Assembly: GCA_023101725.1 (NCBI GenBank)
Contig: JALJCO010001337.1
Coordinates: 26,133-90,132 of the forward strand
Length of the DNA stretch: 64,000 bases
From: Atherinomorus stipes
Lineage: Eukaryota > Chordata > Actinopteri > Atheriniformes > Atherinidae
Direction of reading: 5' to 3'
The translations under genes were made by a program, and so were the position numbers. Under the pieces are notes generated by a model, which searched no databases, was not told the origin of the DNA, and saw only the letters and a list, made by a program, of their open reading frames with translations. Position 1 is the stretch's first letter. Every line of letters starts with the position of its first letter. Below, in pieces: positions 1 through 12,191 of this stretch.

Positions 1-414
1 GCTTTATTTTATGTCAATGTTATCAGAGCGGCTCTGCAAATTTCATTCTAATCTGATGCTTTCTTATGTCAGAAATGATTAATGATCGCGAGGTAAACCT
101 CCTCTATAAACATTCGGTTTCGGACGTGATTGAATTACATTTAAAGCTTGTTATTAACAAACTCCCTCTCTTTAAAATCCCGGGAGCAGCTCAACACATA
201 CAAATGACAAAACAATGCATCGTTGGTCACATGATCGAAACAATGCAGGCAAAACTTCTAGTTCTTAAGATCGAGGCAGAGTCCAGTAAGCGGGCTCAAA
301 TGTAAAATCCAGAGTGGAAACATGATCCATTTTTGACGTTTGACTGAAGTCTGGCCCTCACAGGAAGACCCGGATTCTCGCCTATTACGTACTTCCGGTT
401 TTGTGAAAAAGGTC

Positions 415-1635
415 TATTCAGGAACAAATGAGAAACAAAGTGTTGAGATCTGTCAGTCTGGAAAAGGTTCCAAAGCCATTTCTAAAGCTTTGGGACTCAG
501 AGAACCACAGTGAGAGCCATTATCCACAAATGGTGAAAACATGGAACAGTGGTGAACCTTCCCAGGAGGGGCTGGCTGACCAAAATGACCCCAAGAGCAC
601 AGCGACGACTCATCCAAGAGGTCACAAAAGACCCCAGAACAACATCCAAGAACTGCAGGCCTCACTTGCCTCAATTAAGGTCAGTGTTCATGACTCCACT
701 ATCAGAAAGAGACTGGGGGGCAAAAATGGCCTGCATGGCAGTTTCAAGACCAAAACCACTGCTGAGCAAAAAGAACATAAAGGCTCATCTCAGTTTTGCC
801 AGAAAGCATCTTGATGATCCCCAAGACTTTTGGGAAAATACTCTGTGGACTGATGAGACAAAAGTTGAACTTTTTGGAAGGTGTAGGTCCCATTACATCT
901 GGCGTAAAAGTAACACAGCATTTCAGAAAAGGAACATCATACCAAAAGTAAAATATGGTGGTGGTAGTGTGATGGTCTGGGGCTGTTTTGCTGCTTCAGG
1001 ACCTGGAAGACTTGCTGTGGTAAATGGAACCATGAATTCTGCTTCTACCAAAAAAATCCTGAAGGAGAATGTCCGGCCATCTGTTGGTGACCTCAAGCTG
1101 AAGCGCACTTGGGTTCTGCAGCAGAACAATGATCAGAACACACCAGCAAGTCCACCTCTGAATGGCTTAAGAACAACAACATGAAGACTTTGGAGTGGCC
1201 TAGTCAAAGCCCCCACCTGAATCCCATTGAGATGCTGTGGCATGACCTTAAAAAGGCGGTTCATGCTGGAAAAGCCTCCAATGTGGCTGAATTACAACAA
1301 TTCTGCAAAGATGAGTGGAACAAAATTCCTCCACAGCGCTGTAGAAGACTCACTGCCAGTTATCACAAACGCTTGATTGCAGTTGTTGCTGCTAAGGTGG
1401 AACAACCAGTTATTAGGTTTAGGGGGCAATCACTTTTTCACGCAGGGCCATGAAGATTTGGATTTTTTTTCCCCCTAAAAAATAAAAATCTCCATTTAAA
1501 AACTGCATTTTGTGTTTACTTGTGTTGTCTTTGTCTCAAATTTAAATTTGTTTGATGATCTGAAACATTTAAGTTTGACTAACATGCAAAAAAGTAAGAA
1601 ATTAGGAAGGAGGCAAAAACTTTTTCAAAAACACG
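415..1635 (+). mobile_element. Tc1-like transposon, 5'-truncated copy A
   Basis: DNA transposon relic that begins inside the transposase reading frame and keeps its 3' end with a long terminal repeat (about 1422-1635, starting GGGGGCAATCACTTTTTCAC). The same terminal repeat occurs at 33066-33280 on the opposite side of a second copy, relative to transposase direction. This shows that the family has long inverted repeats of about 200 bp. The 5' inverted repeat is missing, so this copy cannot move on its own. Confidence 0.85.
424..1453 (+). pseudogene. Tc1 transposase pseudogene (copy A)
   Basis: Relic of a DD34E cut-and-paste transposase split over three frames (open pieces 428-814, 549-1184, 1181-1453). 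The N-terminal helix-turn-helix DNA-binding region is followed by WTDETK, which holds the first catalytic Asp (near 852), then GGGSVMVWGCF. The second catalytic site reads QQNND where QQDND is expected, an Asp-to-Asn change. After a frameshift the third acidic residue lies in PHLNPIEMLWHDL. Frameshifts and the lost Asp mean it is inactive. Confidence 0.85.
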
Positions 1636-2924
1636 GACTCATTTTACCGAAAATAAAATAAAAAAATGTCAAGGGCGTAAAAGTCGGCCATGATCTGTTG
1701 CATGAAGAACAAGAACATGTTCTTCTGAAAGCTGGTGTCAGTCCAAGTCCGGCCAGCAACCTCTCACTTTGCCTGGGTGCTGGTACCAGCTAACGGAGCG
1801 TGGAGACACCAGGATGCTCCGGTATGCAGGGATGACGGTCCTGCAGGCACGCAGCGGCCATATTGACCCTTGTCACTGTGTCGGTTAATACCTGGATAGA
1901 GGGAGTGTTTATGTGAACAAAACGGGACTTTATGATCACTAAAATTATTATTCTGCTAGGTAGACTTTCCACCAATCAGATCGGTTTGACATTATTGGCC
2001 TGTAACTCTTCATTCACCGATCCAATCAATGACGTCATTGTCATTTTGAATCTGCTCCGGTAAAACTCTCATTTACACCAATTTAACTTAGAAAACAAAC
2101 AAACAAAGCAGAATAGACGCATCTCACTAGTATGTGTTTTATGTCTTCGTGGCGTTTTTGTTGTAAGCTCTGTCACTATGTGCTTGACAATAAGTTTTTA
2201 CAATCCAGAATACGCCACACGTAAAGGATGGCGATGTCGGTTGCAAACAAGGTCGGCGGTCTGGAGTCCTGTTATTTACAGTCTTTGATGTAGACATGGT
2301 GACAAACACTCGTGCTGCAACAGTTTAAGGTGAACTGTTGTTTGCCCCGGAAATGCAGGAAATGCGCTGTGTCCTTTCAGTCTAAGAGCGCTGTAGTCCT
2401 CCTATAGGGAGACCTCCAGTATTGCGTGCCGCAGCAAGTGTGTACACAAACACTCCTGACGCTGACACTGACGCATGCGTCCCCAGCTTTAAATATATTC
2501 CAGCCCCCTACTGTGGCGATACAGGACTACATGAGCTGCAGTGGGTTGTTTGTTCTCACGTCGAGGTCCTTCTGAGGAAACAGTCACTCGATTAATTTGA
2601 CCACTGATATTTGGTCATCAGATGTGAGCCCCAACTTTTGAAGCAGCATTACTGCCTTCATTTGCACTGTGACTGTAAATAATTTCAGTTAGACTGTTTC
2701 AGACTGTTTAAGTTGGGCCTGTTGTTTGTGCCACTGGCTCAAATTAGCTTTTGGTTTGTCTTGATTACCAACCTGAATGCCCATTAGAGGTTATTGAAGT
2801 TTAACCTTTTCATCTCAGTCAATTAAGGACAAAACATGGAAACAAAAATCCTTTTTATGATGCTCAGTAAACTGTATGAATACAGGTAAACGAGCTATTT
2901 AAATAGATACATTTGGTTGTCTGT
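1636..2924. other. Intergenic stretch, no recognised gene
   Basis: Unique-looking non-coding DNA. Short open frames here (for example 1790-1975 minus) have no recognisable domains. I see no RNA gene or intact element. Confidence 0.5.
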
Positions 2925-3065
2925 CCTTCTGTGTTGGCCCTGCGACAGACTGGTGACCTGTCCAGGGTGTACCCCGCCTCTCGCCTGATAATAGCTGGGA
3001 TAGGCTCCCGCAACCCTGAACTGGATAAGCGGTACAGAAAATGACTGACTTACTGACTGACATTT
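2925..3065 (+). repeat. Dispersed fish repeat, RTE/LINE-type 3' tail
   Basis: Contains the phrase CTGGTGACCTGTCCAGGGTG followed by GCTGGGATAGGCTCC, GGATAAGCGGTACAG and an A/T-rich end. This wording is found at very high copy in teleost genomes as the 3' end of a retroposon. Assignment to an RTE-type LINE or a SINE sharing its tail is from memory of the repeat family, not from a search. Confidence 0.6.
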
Positions 3066-5704
3066 GCTTCCTCACATGATCAGATCGGTGATCGTTTTTT
3101 TAAAACTCTCTGATCGGTTATCGGCCCCAAAAATCCTGATCGTGTAAAGCCTACTGCTAGGTCGCGATGATCTCTTTGAGCCGATGTTCTATGTTGTTGT
3201 TGTTTGCCATTATGCTAAGTTAGCTATACTGTATTAGGGCAGTTAGAAGCTAAGTTGTTTTAAGGACACGACTGTAAATATGATCATGTTCTGCCTCATC
3301 TGAAAGCTAAAATCCTACAAAAGGCGCTGAACTGAATATTAAAGCTGCTCTTAGAGCAGAGATCGTAAATAAAGAATAAAGCAGAGTCCACCACTAGAGA
3401 GCAGCTGCTACTGTTAGCAGCTGAGGCTAGCACCGTTAGCTGTCGGGGCAGAAATTGTGATGGAGTCTAAATAAAGTGTCAGATTTTCTCCTTCCAGTTG
3501 TTGTGACACCCGCAGACAAAGCAATGAATGCTGCTCATGTTTGAACACATCTAGCATTAAATCTACTCATGTAGCTCACTACCGCAACACTGACTAACCA
3601 CAAGTAGGAGGCCAAAATGGCGGCACCCATCCTGACTTCCTGAATAAGGTGAAAAGGTATTTGCTGTGTTTTGCATCTCCTAGTGGATGAGGGGGGAACT
3701 ACAAATTTGGCAACCAGGAAGTAGCTCCATTTTTTCTCACCAGAAGTTGCCGCCTGGCTCAAAGCTGTCTTGAAAGACAAATTTGTTACATTGTAACTTT
3801 TGTATGTGAGTTTCAGAGCCACCATGTGAGACATTACATGAGCTGTGCCCACTTTTCCAGCCCATACTGCAACACCCTCGCCTGATTACACTGATGACAG
3901 CTGCAGCTCAGAGATGTTTAATCATCCTCTCCATTTATCTAATTCTTAATCTTAGCTATTCCTAGATTACCTTTACATCCACCATAAATCCAGAAAGGTT
4001 GTTATTATTCCAGAGAGAGATCAAACTTTCTCCTGGGTTAAGTTTTCTTCAAAAACTGAGAGAATCAAGTGTTTAGTTTCTCCTGATTGGCTGACCAGTT
4101 TGGTCCAGCCCAGTCACTGGAGTGATTCTCTCGGCCTCCGAAGCAACATTTTCCCTCACGAACGCCAAACTGCTGGCAGCAGTTTCAGTGTAGAATTTCA
4201 GTTTTCCAGTCAAGTTAAATGGATGCAGCGCGGTGCTGAACGAAGAGAATGCAAAGCTCCACAGATCCCGTCTGCATAAACACGTTCACGCTGAAACCTG
4301 GACGGCTAATACAAATATTATTGTAAAATGATGTATCCACGTCACTGACAGACGTTCCACACCTGTCATGAAGTCCTCGGGATAGACAGTATGCTCATTT
4401 CCTTTGTCCAGGATTCAAAAGTTAGGAATGTTTGGTTTCATTTGGAGACAGAAGCTCACGCCCATCAGACTGGGAGGTTCAAATGGAGGCCGGTTAAAGT
4501 GATGTGCCATTTCTAATATGTTCCACTTTTAAGACCTGAAAGAATTCAAACTGTATTCAGGACAATAATACAGTTGTTCTCAGTAACCCTTAAAACATGG
4601 AAATTTAGATATCTGAACTCTGCTTTATGATAGTATTGGACATTTCAGGAGACCAAGAACCACAACAAACACTTGGCTGTTGTCAGAGCCAAAGTCATTT
4701 GGAGGTTAGCAGCAAGCACGGCAGCAACTCCAAAATGCATTTCAGTGGTTATGAAGAAGACCCAAGGCAACGTCTCATAGCTAACCGTTAACTCGTGCAT
4801 GAAATGTCAAACAACACGGTGAACCGAGAACCAACCTCAGTCTCAAACCATCATTTTCCCCTCATGTGGTTTGAACACCTGTGATGGTAAGTCATTCAGA
4901 CAACACAGCCCCCGTGCCATCAGCCAGGCTTACAGGGACGGGAGTGGCTTTGGTTTTCATTCCTGTCTCCAGTCAAAACCTTTACATCTGTGGCTACAAA
5001 CCAATTTTAAAGAAGAGAAGAAAATCACTTTGACTATTTTCCAAAAGCACCTCAGTGTAGTGCCTAAGTGTTTATGGGTATTTTTTTTTTGGAGTAATTA
5101 GGTCACACTTGTTGCTGTGGAGATCTTTCCCAACAACAAACTAAGTGTCTGCAGTGTGTATGCTCCAAACTGTTGCGTCCAATTTCCACTCTTGAATCTG
5201 TCTAAATTGCCATTTTCAAGTCTGCATCAAAATAAGACATTTCCAATTCAAGAGCTTTGAGAGAATGTGGGTTACAGACGTGTTACGGGTTCATCTGTGG
5301 GAGAGCGTTTGTTTGAGATCACAGATGTGGGTTTGCCACTGCCGGCCAAACGCATTGCATATGTCAACATTCATTTTCAGGAATCAATAGTGACCCTTTG
5401 TCCTTACTAACTATAACACGGGAGAGCAGTGCTTGGCATGTCTTTGTCCCTGCGGACTTTCTAGGTTATTTGTTTTGGGTAGTTACTGTTACCAAACACT
5501 CTTGATGTAGATTGTGGTTTTCTGGTGTAAAAAAAAGAGTCCTGAATTGAAATTAAAGCACATTTTTAATGTAAATTCTGAGAACACTTGATTGTGGATC
5601 AGTATCATCAATCGTGAGAAGACACAGAGAGGACACACTTGTACGTTAAGTCCTAATTGTTCACTCGCACTAATAAACACAGCTATGTGTACTTGCTTTA
5701 CAGA
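3066..5704. other. Gene-poor intronic or intergenic DNA
   Basis: No supported exon. Positions 3075-3155 contain GATCGG/CGGCCCC phrases ending TCGTGTAAAGCCTAC, which resemble one terminus of a hAT-type element, but no partner end was found. The remainder shows no repeat structure that I can support. Confidence 0.4.
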
Positions 5705-6101
5705 TTAAAGGAGCCGTATTACAAAAAATGGATTTTTAAGGACTCGTTGCTGTTATTTCCTCATGAAAACTTCATTTAAGTTGTTTTTTTCTTCATTTGC
5801 ACAAATGTGAGTAATATATATGAATATTCAGGCCAAGCTCTAGCTCCCTTAACACAACTGACTGACCACCGGTGTACGTAATGAGGTGGTACCAATCATG
5901 AAGCGACAAATATGAATGTGCAGCATCGCAACAAGACGCCCTCTTTGTTCAAGAGAAACTGGAGGAGAATCCTGACCTATCCACACTCTGAGGAAGAAAC
6001 AAACAGCCTGCAGGAAGATTTCCTCAGAGACAAACAGCCGTCAGCTAACAGACGTTTGCTCCAGAGTTCAGGAGAATGTTTAATTTTATTATTATTATTT
6101 T

Positions 6102-7595
6102 TCAAAGGAATAGTACACCCACAGAATGATGATCCTTCATTTTCTCTGCACCCTCATGCTGAGCAAGACTCTGGAGCACTTTTTAGGTCCCGCCCACACG
6201 AAGTCAAACTCTGGCCTAAATTCATAAATTTTTCACCAAACCAGCCTCTCATCCATATGAAGCCGGCATTTCGGGGGTCTGTAAACAATCTTTTTTTTTT
6301 ATTAAGCCTTCAGAGTGGGAAGATTTTGAAACGCCGTTTGCACGGTTCTGACCGCATTTTTTTTTTTTTTTCTTACACGCATGCATCATAGCTTCACCAC
6401 TAAACACATATGCGCTACACTCAGCATCACAGCAACAATGACACCCTACAGGGTTGAATGGTTGCTGCTCGTACCTGTTTTCCCATTCGTACTTGCCACC
6501 ATCTTTCCGGTTTGGTTGTTCAACCTTCTTCTTTTGGAGGATTCTGGCAGATCGCAACCGTAGATCGTAGCATTTTGTTTGGTTGTTGAACGTTGTACAC
6601 ATATTTCTGCGCGGGCCCAGTATTTCATCACCTGTTTTCGCCTATTTTAGCTTTAGCGCCACTTACAGGCCTGGAATATATTTACAGCGTTTCCATCCAT
6701 TCATGTGGTCGATCACATTTATTTTACTTCTCCGTCTTTAAGACAAATGGTGTGGAAAATATGAGCGCTTCCTGCCCGTTTTGACTTCATGTGGACATGG
6801 TCTTAATCTCTCAAATGCAGCCGGAGATCGGACAGATTTTTCTTTTCCTACAACTTTCATATAATGGGGTTATCCAAAAAGGTCCATAAAAGTCCACAAA
6901 AACTTGTCAATATTCCTCCATACTGCTCGTCCAAAGTAATCCAAGTGTCCTGAGTGGGTAGCGTCCAGAATTTACTGGAAACCACATAATTTAGTAGATT
7001 TTTATAACTTGACCAGTAGAACATCTAGCTGCTGCAAAGCAGCTACATGAGAGTTCACAACACAACGGAAGCTGCGGCAGACGAGATTGTGCGTTCTCTT
7101 TTTCTTTGTTTTAAATCAATATCCAACTCCTGTGTTTGTCCCGGTTTGTTTAGAGCTCTTGCGCTCTTACCACAGTGTTAACAGCAAATTTCTTCTACAC
7201 TTACAGTATTGGCAGAGTAGGCACTGATCGCCGCGGCTTCCGTAGCGTTCGTGAACTCTCATGGACGCGCTTTGCAGCAGCTAGATGTTCTACTGTTCAA
7301 GCTATAAAAATCTACTATATGATGTGGTTTCCAGTAAATTCTGGACGCTACCCACTCAGGACACTTGGATTACTTTGGACGAGCAGTATGGAGGAATATT
7401 GACAAGTTTTTGTGGACTTTTATGGACCTTTTTGGTTCAGTTGCCGGGGAACTTTAATATATGGAAGTTGGGGGGAAACAAAACTCCCCTGGATCTCCGG
7501 CTGAATTTGAGATACTAAAAAAGTGCTCCAGAGTCTTGCTCAGCATGAGGGTGGATGGAAAATGAATGCACATTATGGGTGTACTATTCCTTTAA
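6102..7595. mobile_element. Foldback element (AGGAATAGTACACCC family), nested copy A
   Basis: Long inverted-repeat element with termini AAAGGAATAGTACACCCAC and the complement at 7576-7595. The two arms (about 6104-6184 plus 6803-7130, and 7145-7590) are reverse complements containing shared phrases such as TTGACAAGTTTTTGTGGACT. It is inserted in the Kolobok-like element at 5705-8357. Its left arm is itself split by an unrelated insert at about 6185-6802. No transposase coding is visible, so it is non-autonomous. Confidence 0.75.
6185..6802. mobile_element. Unclassified insert inside the foldback arm
   Basis: About 618 bp that interrupt the left arm of the foldback element. The boundaries are defined because the arm sequence (GCACTTTTT, then TAATCTCTCAAATGC) resumes after it. 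The ends are imperfect inverted repeats ending in GAAGTCAAA, with 18 of 24 positions matching. It contains two poly-T runs (6291-6300, 6358-6371). Superfamily unknown. Confidence 0.55.
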
Positions 7596-8814
7596 GGTCT
7601 AGAGGACAGCAACTTGGAAAAATGTGGTTGTGTTCAGTGTGGGAGTGTATTTTTTTTACTGGATGATGAATTGACTCTAGAAGTGGTTGGATTATAACTT
7701 CAGGAGCAGGAAAAAAAGCCTCAACTTTGTGTGTGAACTTCACTCCTGACAACTTCATGAATCTCGGGCAGTAAAGTGTTTTTTTTCTCTGGGATTACTT
7801 CTGAAACCTGACGCAGTTCCACCATACAAACGCCTCACAGACAGACAACAGCACCTGTGAGTGAAAACATCTCTCTGCTCAATGCTAACTCTTAGCCTAC
7901 GATTTGTTTGCTAATTTACTTACTTGTCAGGGGTCTCTGTGGTACTTCTGTGGTACTGCGTGTACTTCAAACTCCATATCAGACTCTGGGTCGAGCATAC
8001 AGCTCTATAACTGGCTGCTCCATTTTATTCTGTCGATCAGAGTCCGATTATCCATCAATGTTTATGAATAACATCTATGTGAGTGACGAAGCTGGTGCTA
8101 CAACCAATTCCGTGACCCATCAGAATCAGTGTCTCTTCCGGGGCGACATCATGAAATGGGTGTAAAACATGAGATTGGTTGAGAGCTTCAGCGGTTCAGT
8201 GCAGTCAGCCATCTTACTTCCGTGTTGGAAAATAGACGCATAAAAATCTAATATTTAACACCAAATTAGTTTCTATAGTGGCGATGGAACATATTTAGCT
8301 TATAAATGCCTTTAGTTGACTTTTGGAACGTCTGAAAAGCTGATACAGCTCCTTTAACACTTCACCAAATATAGTCTCATGGTGGACATTGACGACATTA
8401 ACCAGGACTTTGACTCAATAGGAAATTGTTTATCCTCCAATATGAACTTGAGCTGAGCCATTGGCAAAGAGAGAGCAGGTTACATTTTGGAGTGGATTAG
8501 GATCACTTTCTTGAAGTTGGAATGAGAGGTACTCCGACTGCTTTTGATCTCTCTTACAGAATCTGCTTTTCTTTACTCACAGCTCCTCTGAACTTCCCAG
8601 CATCCCCTCTCCGTGAACCATGTCAGCTAGATTTTCTTCCTAATGAGTCTGAGTATTATCTTGAATACCTGCACACATCTTTACGTTTTGCTGCATTACT
8701 TTTTATTTGAAACGAAAAAACATGCTATGTTGTTATCACTTAATCCCCTTAAAACTCATTTGTGTAACTCAAAATTGTAAATTTGGAAGCTGTTGCATTA
8801 CTACACTGAAAATT

Positions 8815-9050
8815 CTCACAAGTTAAGTTTACAAAGAAATGAGCACGATTGTCCTGTGAGTTCAGAGTTTCACAAATTCTGTTTTTTTTTTTTTGTTGTT
8901 GTTGTTGTCTGGGTGGCGAGCCGCTTGCAGTGGGAACGCATGGCCCCGAAAAGTGTGTAGAACACCCTGATGACTAACAGAAAGCTAAATCTGGACTCAC
9001 AGGACAATAGCACTCATTCGTTCTACTTTAAGTATTTGTGAAAATAAAGG
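8815..9050. repeat. Small foldback MITE
   Basis: The phrase ATTGTCCTGTGAGT near 8848 recurs inverted as ACTCACAGGACAATAG near 8995, with matching flanks. This gives inverted arms of about 50 bp around a poly-T/GTT loop. Non-coding. Confidence 0.5.
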
Positions 9051-11149
9051 AGTTTTGCTGCAAATAATGTCTTATATAAAAGCTGCCCCTTCTCTGCCAT
9101 TAAATGGAAATACACTGAAGGGTGACTCAACGTAATATCTTCCAAAGGAGTCAAACTGATATAGAAATGTTACCGGTGAGCAAATGCACGTATAAACTCC
9201 TAGAAATAAGGTCCAGGTTGAAAAACCAGAAAGTCATCCTTTAATGCAGAGAAAATGATATTTCAGGTCCAATGCAAATATGCTGAGTCAGCTTGTAACT
9301 ACATAGTGAGGTAGTAGCTGAATTTTATGGTTGAAATACCTGCTGTACATGTGAGCTAGCTTGTGGCCTATTATGCAGAAAGAACAGGCAAAGACGGATG
9401 ATGAAAAGAAAAATGTGTCCGAACGCTAGCAATTAAAATCACCAACAGATAAAGGGACATTTCCGGACGGGGCCCTTTACCCAGACCTAGGGTGTTTTCA
9501 CACAGGACCTGACTTGAGTTATGGGTCCGAACACGTGCGACTGGGTCTGTGTGAACACGCCACCCACGCTCGTAGTCGACGTAACTCGCCCACTCTCAGA
9601 CCGGCTATACAGGGTGGTTTCGGAGCAGCTTGCATCGACCTGAAATGCAGCGCGAGTGATGTGTGAACGCGCACCAACTTTAGCTCGACCCAAATCCCAG
9701 AGACTCCTCCTTTTTTTTTTAACTAAACAGGTATCCGTAGGCAGAAGTACTGTTGGGATACCCTTCTTATTGACAGTGTTATACTGTAACATTTAAGTCT
9801 ACAGTAAACTTTTCGGACTGCGTAATGCGTTATCTAACTGCGTAACTACAGAGACACCTCAAGCCTTCATAGTTCTCCCTCATGGTCCCAGATACGCAGT
9901 GTTGTATGGTAACGAAGTAAAAATACTTCACTACTTTACTCAATTAGTATTTTTTTTTTATATTTGTACTTTACTATTTCTATTTCTGGTGACTTTTACT
10001 TCAATACATTTTCCAAAAAAAAAACCCAAAACAATAATTTTACTCCTTTGAATTTACTTGAGCATCTTAGTTACTCGTTACAAAATAACAAGGAACTTTA
10101 TAGCCAATGAGAATCTTTGTTTTGTTGTAGTGGGACTAGTAGCCGCTAGTAGCAGCCGTGTGCAGCTGTCTCTGAAGCTAAACACACCTTAACCTGCCTC
10201 AGCAGCAGGCGAAAGGCGGTTCAGCATCGCTGGTCTTCAGCCTAAGAAGAGTGACTGAGTTCTCACCCTTTTGAGAAACTACTTCTTTTGAGGTTGAACA
10301 AAAAGTTTTTCATGGTTCAGTAACGACTGGATGGACAGTTAAAGTGCTGTCGCACTGCAGTCATGTTAAAGTTAGACCAATCAAGATTTTTATTTGTTTG
10401 CATCACCTCCGAGCACCAAGAGTTTTAGGAATGACTTTATATTATCTGTGTCTGTGACTGTGCCTGTGTTGTACAAGACTGTGTTGTTCCAGCAATTTCC
10501 TGTTCTGGTTGCAGTAAATGGCTGCAAATCAGCTAAATGACATTTTCTGTCATTAATTCATAATCCCGTAGTTTACCGTAACTACAGTTATGTACACAGA
10601 TGCAGGATTATGATGCGTTTTGATGTTACAGGTGACATTACAACATGACAACCTAATAAAGTATCTAACCGGCCACTGCGAGTGAAGGTGATGTAAAGCT
10701 CGGTTGTGTTACGGTGTGATCATTGATGCAGTCAGACCAGCAGAGGCAGCACCAGCAGCTGAGGATATAGAAAATGTTCCAAAGAGAAGTTTCCAGTCCG
10801 CGTTCAGTCTGAGGTCGTCCAGCTGTTCAGTACAACCCACCTGAGATTTCCACCAACTTTATCCCTTCTGTGTTTCATCTCTCTCTCCTCATCGGTTTTG
10901 ATGCTTTCAGGTCGTTCTGCTGTATGAACAGTAACAGCCAGCACGACTTTCCCTTCGATAGACGCCATGTGGTTCTGTTTACAAGTGCTGCCGTGCACGC
11001 GCTAGGGGAGGGCGCTCCTCGTTTGGAAACACTGTTAGTGGCTAATTGGAATTGGAAGGAGAGAAGAGAAAAGGAGGGAAAGAGAGAAGGAGAGCCAAGC
11101 ACCCAGGGAAGAAACGGCGAAAAGAGGGAAGGGAGTTGGAAATGTTGTG
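9051..11149. other. igfbp2 intron 1, degraded repeats
   Basis: No exon seen. At 9487-9700 are short inverted phrases (TTTTCACACAGG with CTGTGTGAACACG) like decayed terminal repeats. At 9908-10080 is a common fish repeat in which GTACTTTACT and TTTTACTTC phrases recur. At 11055-11135 is an A/G-rich stretch. Exons 2-4 of igfbp2 were looked for on the minus strand and not found. Confidence 0.45.
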
Positions 11150-11497
11150 AACTCTCATGGACGCGCTTCGCAGCAGCTACATGTAGTACTGTTTAAGCTA
11201 TAAAAATCTCTAAATGATGTTGTCTTCAGTAAATTCTGGACGCTACCCACTCAGGACACATTGATTACATTGGACGAGCAGCATGGAGGAATACTGACAA
11301 GTTTTTGTGGACTTTTATGGACCTTTTTGGTTCAGTCGCCACTGAACTCCATTATATGAAAGTTGCGGGAAAACGAAAACCTGTCCGATTTCCAGCTGCA
11401 TTTGAGATATTAAAAAAGTGCTCCAGAGTCTTCCTCAGCATGAGGGTGAGTAGAAGATGAATGTGCATCATTCTGTGGGTGTACTATTCCTTTAAAG
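11150..11497. mobile_element. Foldback element (AGGAATAG family), half copy B
   Basis: Only the right arm is present, matching 53360-53702 closely and ending GTGTACTATTCCTTTAA. It lies 155 bp from the end of igfbp2 exon 1, within intron 1. The left arm is absent, replaced by unrelated A/G-rich sequence (11055-11140). Confidence 0.7.
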
Positions 11498-11651
11498 TCC
11501 CAGTAATCCACATCACCGCACCTTTAACATGCTGCTCAGACCTAGTTCTTGCAAACAGACATGCTTTGTTTACCTAATTTTCCAAAAAGCAGATGTGAGA
11601 GAATGATCTACAAACCTGCTTTATCCAGTTTTTCTCTTTCCAAACTCTTAC

Positions 11652-12012
11652 CGTTTGTCCCCTGTTGGTTCACACCCGTTGAGACATCCAGGTCCACTTT
11701 CTGTCCACATCGTCCGAAGCCCTGAATGAGCTGCTGCAAAGGAAACTCAGCATCCACGCTGGGGTTGCACGTGAGGCCGCTGGAGCACCGGGGCGTGTAG
11801 ACCCCGCAGAGCTCGCCCTCCATCCGGGCGCACACCGGGCAGCAGCCGCAGCCCGGCTCCCTCACGATCTCCCTGCATGCTGCAGTGTCCTCGGGACAAG
11901 CAGCCAGGTGCTCTGCTGTGCAGCTCGGGCAGCGGAAAGCTAAATCCCCCAGTAGAAGTCCAGGCAGGCCCAAGCATGCAAAGAGTAACCCAAATGTGAA
12001 GGATGGGATCAT
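11652..12012 (-). CDS. igfbp2: Insulin-like growth factor binding protein 2, coding exon 1 (partial gene)
   Basis: Secreted carrier that binds IGF-I/II and controls their access to receptors. The exon encodes 120 residues plus one base. Residues 1-22 form a hydrophobic signal peptide. Residues 27-102 are the IGFBP N-domain with all 12 expected cysteines and the hallmark GCGCCPVC at 54-61, then CGVYTPRC at 69-76. The FRCPSC start, the VREPGCGCC context and the PLQQLIQG stretch fit IGFBP2 better than IGFBP1, 3 or 5. The ATG at 12010-12012 is chosen because the open frame upstream has only a TTG and this ATG directly precedes the signal peptide. The exon ends ACG|GTAAGAG in phase 1, with the intron starting at 11651. 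Exons 2-4 (thyroglobulin-type C-domain) were not seen between 1 and 11650, so intron 1 probably runs past the window edge. Teleosts have igfbp2a and igfbp2b; I cannot tell which this is. Confidence 0.93.
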
Positions 12013-12183
12013 TTTGCTATTACTTGGGTTTATTAGTGACAACTGGAGGGAAAATGACCCTTGGATGATTACAGTATGGACTCAGAAGTTTCTGAGAGTC
12101 AGCTGTTTTGGGTAAACATTGTGGTCTAACTGACAGGGTCCTATCTGCGCTCATATTACTCACTTGACATGGTGGAAAAAAGT

Positions 12184-12191
12184 ATTATATA
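12184..12191 (-). promoter_or_regulatory. Candidate TATA box upstream of igfbp2
   Basis: On the minus strand a TTATATAA motif lies about 170 bp upstream of the igfbp2 ATG. That would place transcription start near 12155 and give a 5' UTR of about 145 nt. It is the only TATA-like motif I noticed at a suitable distance, but the surrounding DNA is AT-rich, so chance is a real possibility. Confidence 0.3.

Larger units (their letters stand above)
5705..8357 (+). mobile_element. TTAA-flanked DNA element (Kolobok-like) with THAP-like coding relic, copy 1
   Basis: Both ends read TTAA next to complementary termini (TTAAAGGAGCC at left, GCTCCTTTAA at right). A shorter copy in reverse orientation lies at 46935-47725, and the two align across most of their length. 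Around 7680-7830 the plus strand decodes to broken THAP-domain-like phrases (GWIITSGAG, LCVNFTPDNF, LKPDAVPP). TTAA target sites plus THAP-type transposases are features of Kolobok elements, so I infer that superfamily. The element is interrupted by the foldback insertion at 6102-7595, which the other copy lacks. Confidence 0.6.

Noticed and set aside
5912..6391. 159-codon frame
   Set aside because: Crosses the boundary between two transposable elements and has no recognised domain.
1..11650. igfbp2 exons 2-4 on the minus strand
   Set aside because: Looked for the thyroglobulin-type CWCV and YNLKQC coding patterns by eye and found none; probably outside the window.
11747..11977. Alternative minus-strand frame over igfbp2 exon 1
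   Set aside because: Shadow frame of the real cysteine-rich IGFBP coding sequence.
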